Shown here piece after piece: positions 14,556-14,642 of a stretch of DNA of 14,642 nt (position 1 is the stretch's first letter; the number at the start of each line of letters is the position of its first letter). A model generated the notes under the pieces. The model was not told where the DNA came from. It searched no databases and saw only the letters and a program-made list of their open reading frames with translations. This DNA comes from Candidatus Thioglobus sp. (lineage in GTDB: Bacteria; Pseudomonadota; Gammaproteobacteria; PS1; Pseudothioglobaceae), in assembly GCA_015163925.1 (NCBI GenBank), contig JAAOIF010000007.1:1-14642 (forward strand), read 5' to 3'. The translations under genes and the position numbers were made by a program.

Positions 14556-14642
14556 ATGAGAGGATATAAAAATAAAAAAGGTAGCATAGGCGAATTTATA
14601 TTAAGCGATGCAGTTTTATTGACATTTGCGATTATGTTATCA
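14556..14642 (+). CDS. hypothetical protein, N-terminal fragment at window edge
   Basis: An ATG at 14556 opens a frame of 29 codons that is still open at the last base. A good GAGGT ribosome binding site (14544-14548) lies 7 bases upstream. The product begins MRGYKNKKGSIGEF and then runs into a hydrophobic stretch (ILSDAVLLTFAIMLS). A short basic head, Gly-Ser, an acidic residue and a hydrophobic helix faintly recall prepilin-like leaders, but the Glu position does not fit type IV pilins well and I do not assign it. It could equally be a membrane protein N-terminus. Confidence 0.5.
   Translation, partial: MRGYKNKKGSIGEFILSDAVLLTFAIMLS

Noticed and set aside
14490..14642. A hydrophobic minus-strand frame (ATG at 14587, MLPFLFLYPLISFTS) as the lost MlaC signal peptide
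   Set aside because: It ends in a stop after about 17 codons and is out of frame with mlaC by two bases; reconnecting it would need several changes.

Overview
The window looks like a low-to-moderate GC gammaproteobacterium-like genome. The best clues are a YgiM-type SH3 protein (family TIGR04211, mostly gammaproteobacterial), RsxE, a TrmL/PrmC/GuaB/ValS core set and an mlaC-murA neighbourhood. No rRNA, tRNA, CRISPR array, transposase or integrase was seen. The species cannot be named from the sequence alone.

Layout, left to right. (1) 41-~187 is the 5' third of aroQ, abutting the 5' part of a minus-strand lipoprotein gene with bacterial Ig-like and fibronectin type III domains (171-965); that gene carries a 10-base G/C tract just after the lipobox. 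(2) 1021-1153 is a gene-free stretch of small inverted and palindromic repeats. (3) 1164-6898 is a compact minus-strand group: valS, an SH3/coiled-coil/membrane-anchor protein, guaB and a Bro-N domain protein. (4) 6969-~7047 is the first 27 codons of a YhbQ-type GIY-YIG gene, abutting a truncated minus-strand polysaccharide deacetylase that follows trmL. (5) 8160-12469 is a plus-strand operon: rsxE, prmC and a complete tripartite TRAP transporter (dctP-dctQ-dctM) of the 2-oxoacid-binding type. (6) 12517-~12931 is the 5' part of a methyltransferase gene, abutting a murA that lacks its last ~66 codons. mlaC, without its signal peptide, lies just upstream of murA. (7) A new plus-strand ORF runs off the right edge.

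The most striking signal is structural. All three places where a plus-strand gene meets a minus-strand gene (about 180-190, 7045-7049 and 12930-12934) are broken convergent pairs. In each, both genes keep a normal 5' part, both lose their 3' part, and they are fused within a few bases of each other. A fourth discontinuity sits at the 5' end of mlaC. Since aroQ and murA are normally important or essential, three such junctions in 14.6 kb suggest inverted chimeras (whole-genome-amplification or assembly artefacts), or otherwise an unusually rearranged genome. I did not find a convincing new biological system. The other leads are the phase-variation-like G tract, the inverted repeat cluster, extended -10 promoters including one that would leave rsxE almost leaderless, and three copies of a Pasteurellaceae-type uptake 9-mer.

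Functionally, the intact genes cover purine synthesis (GuaB), translation (ValS, TrmL, PrmC), membrane electron transport (RsxE), organic-acid uptake (DctPQM), and envelope synthesis and lipid transport (MurA, MlaC).
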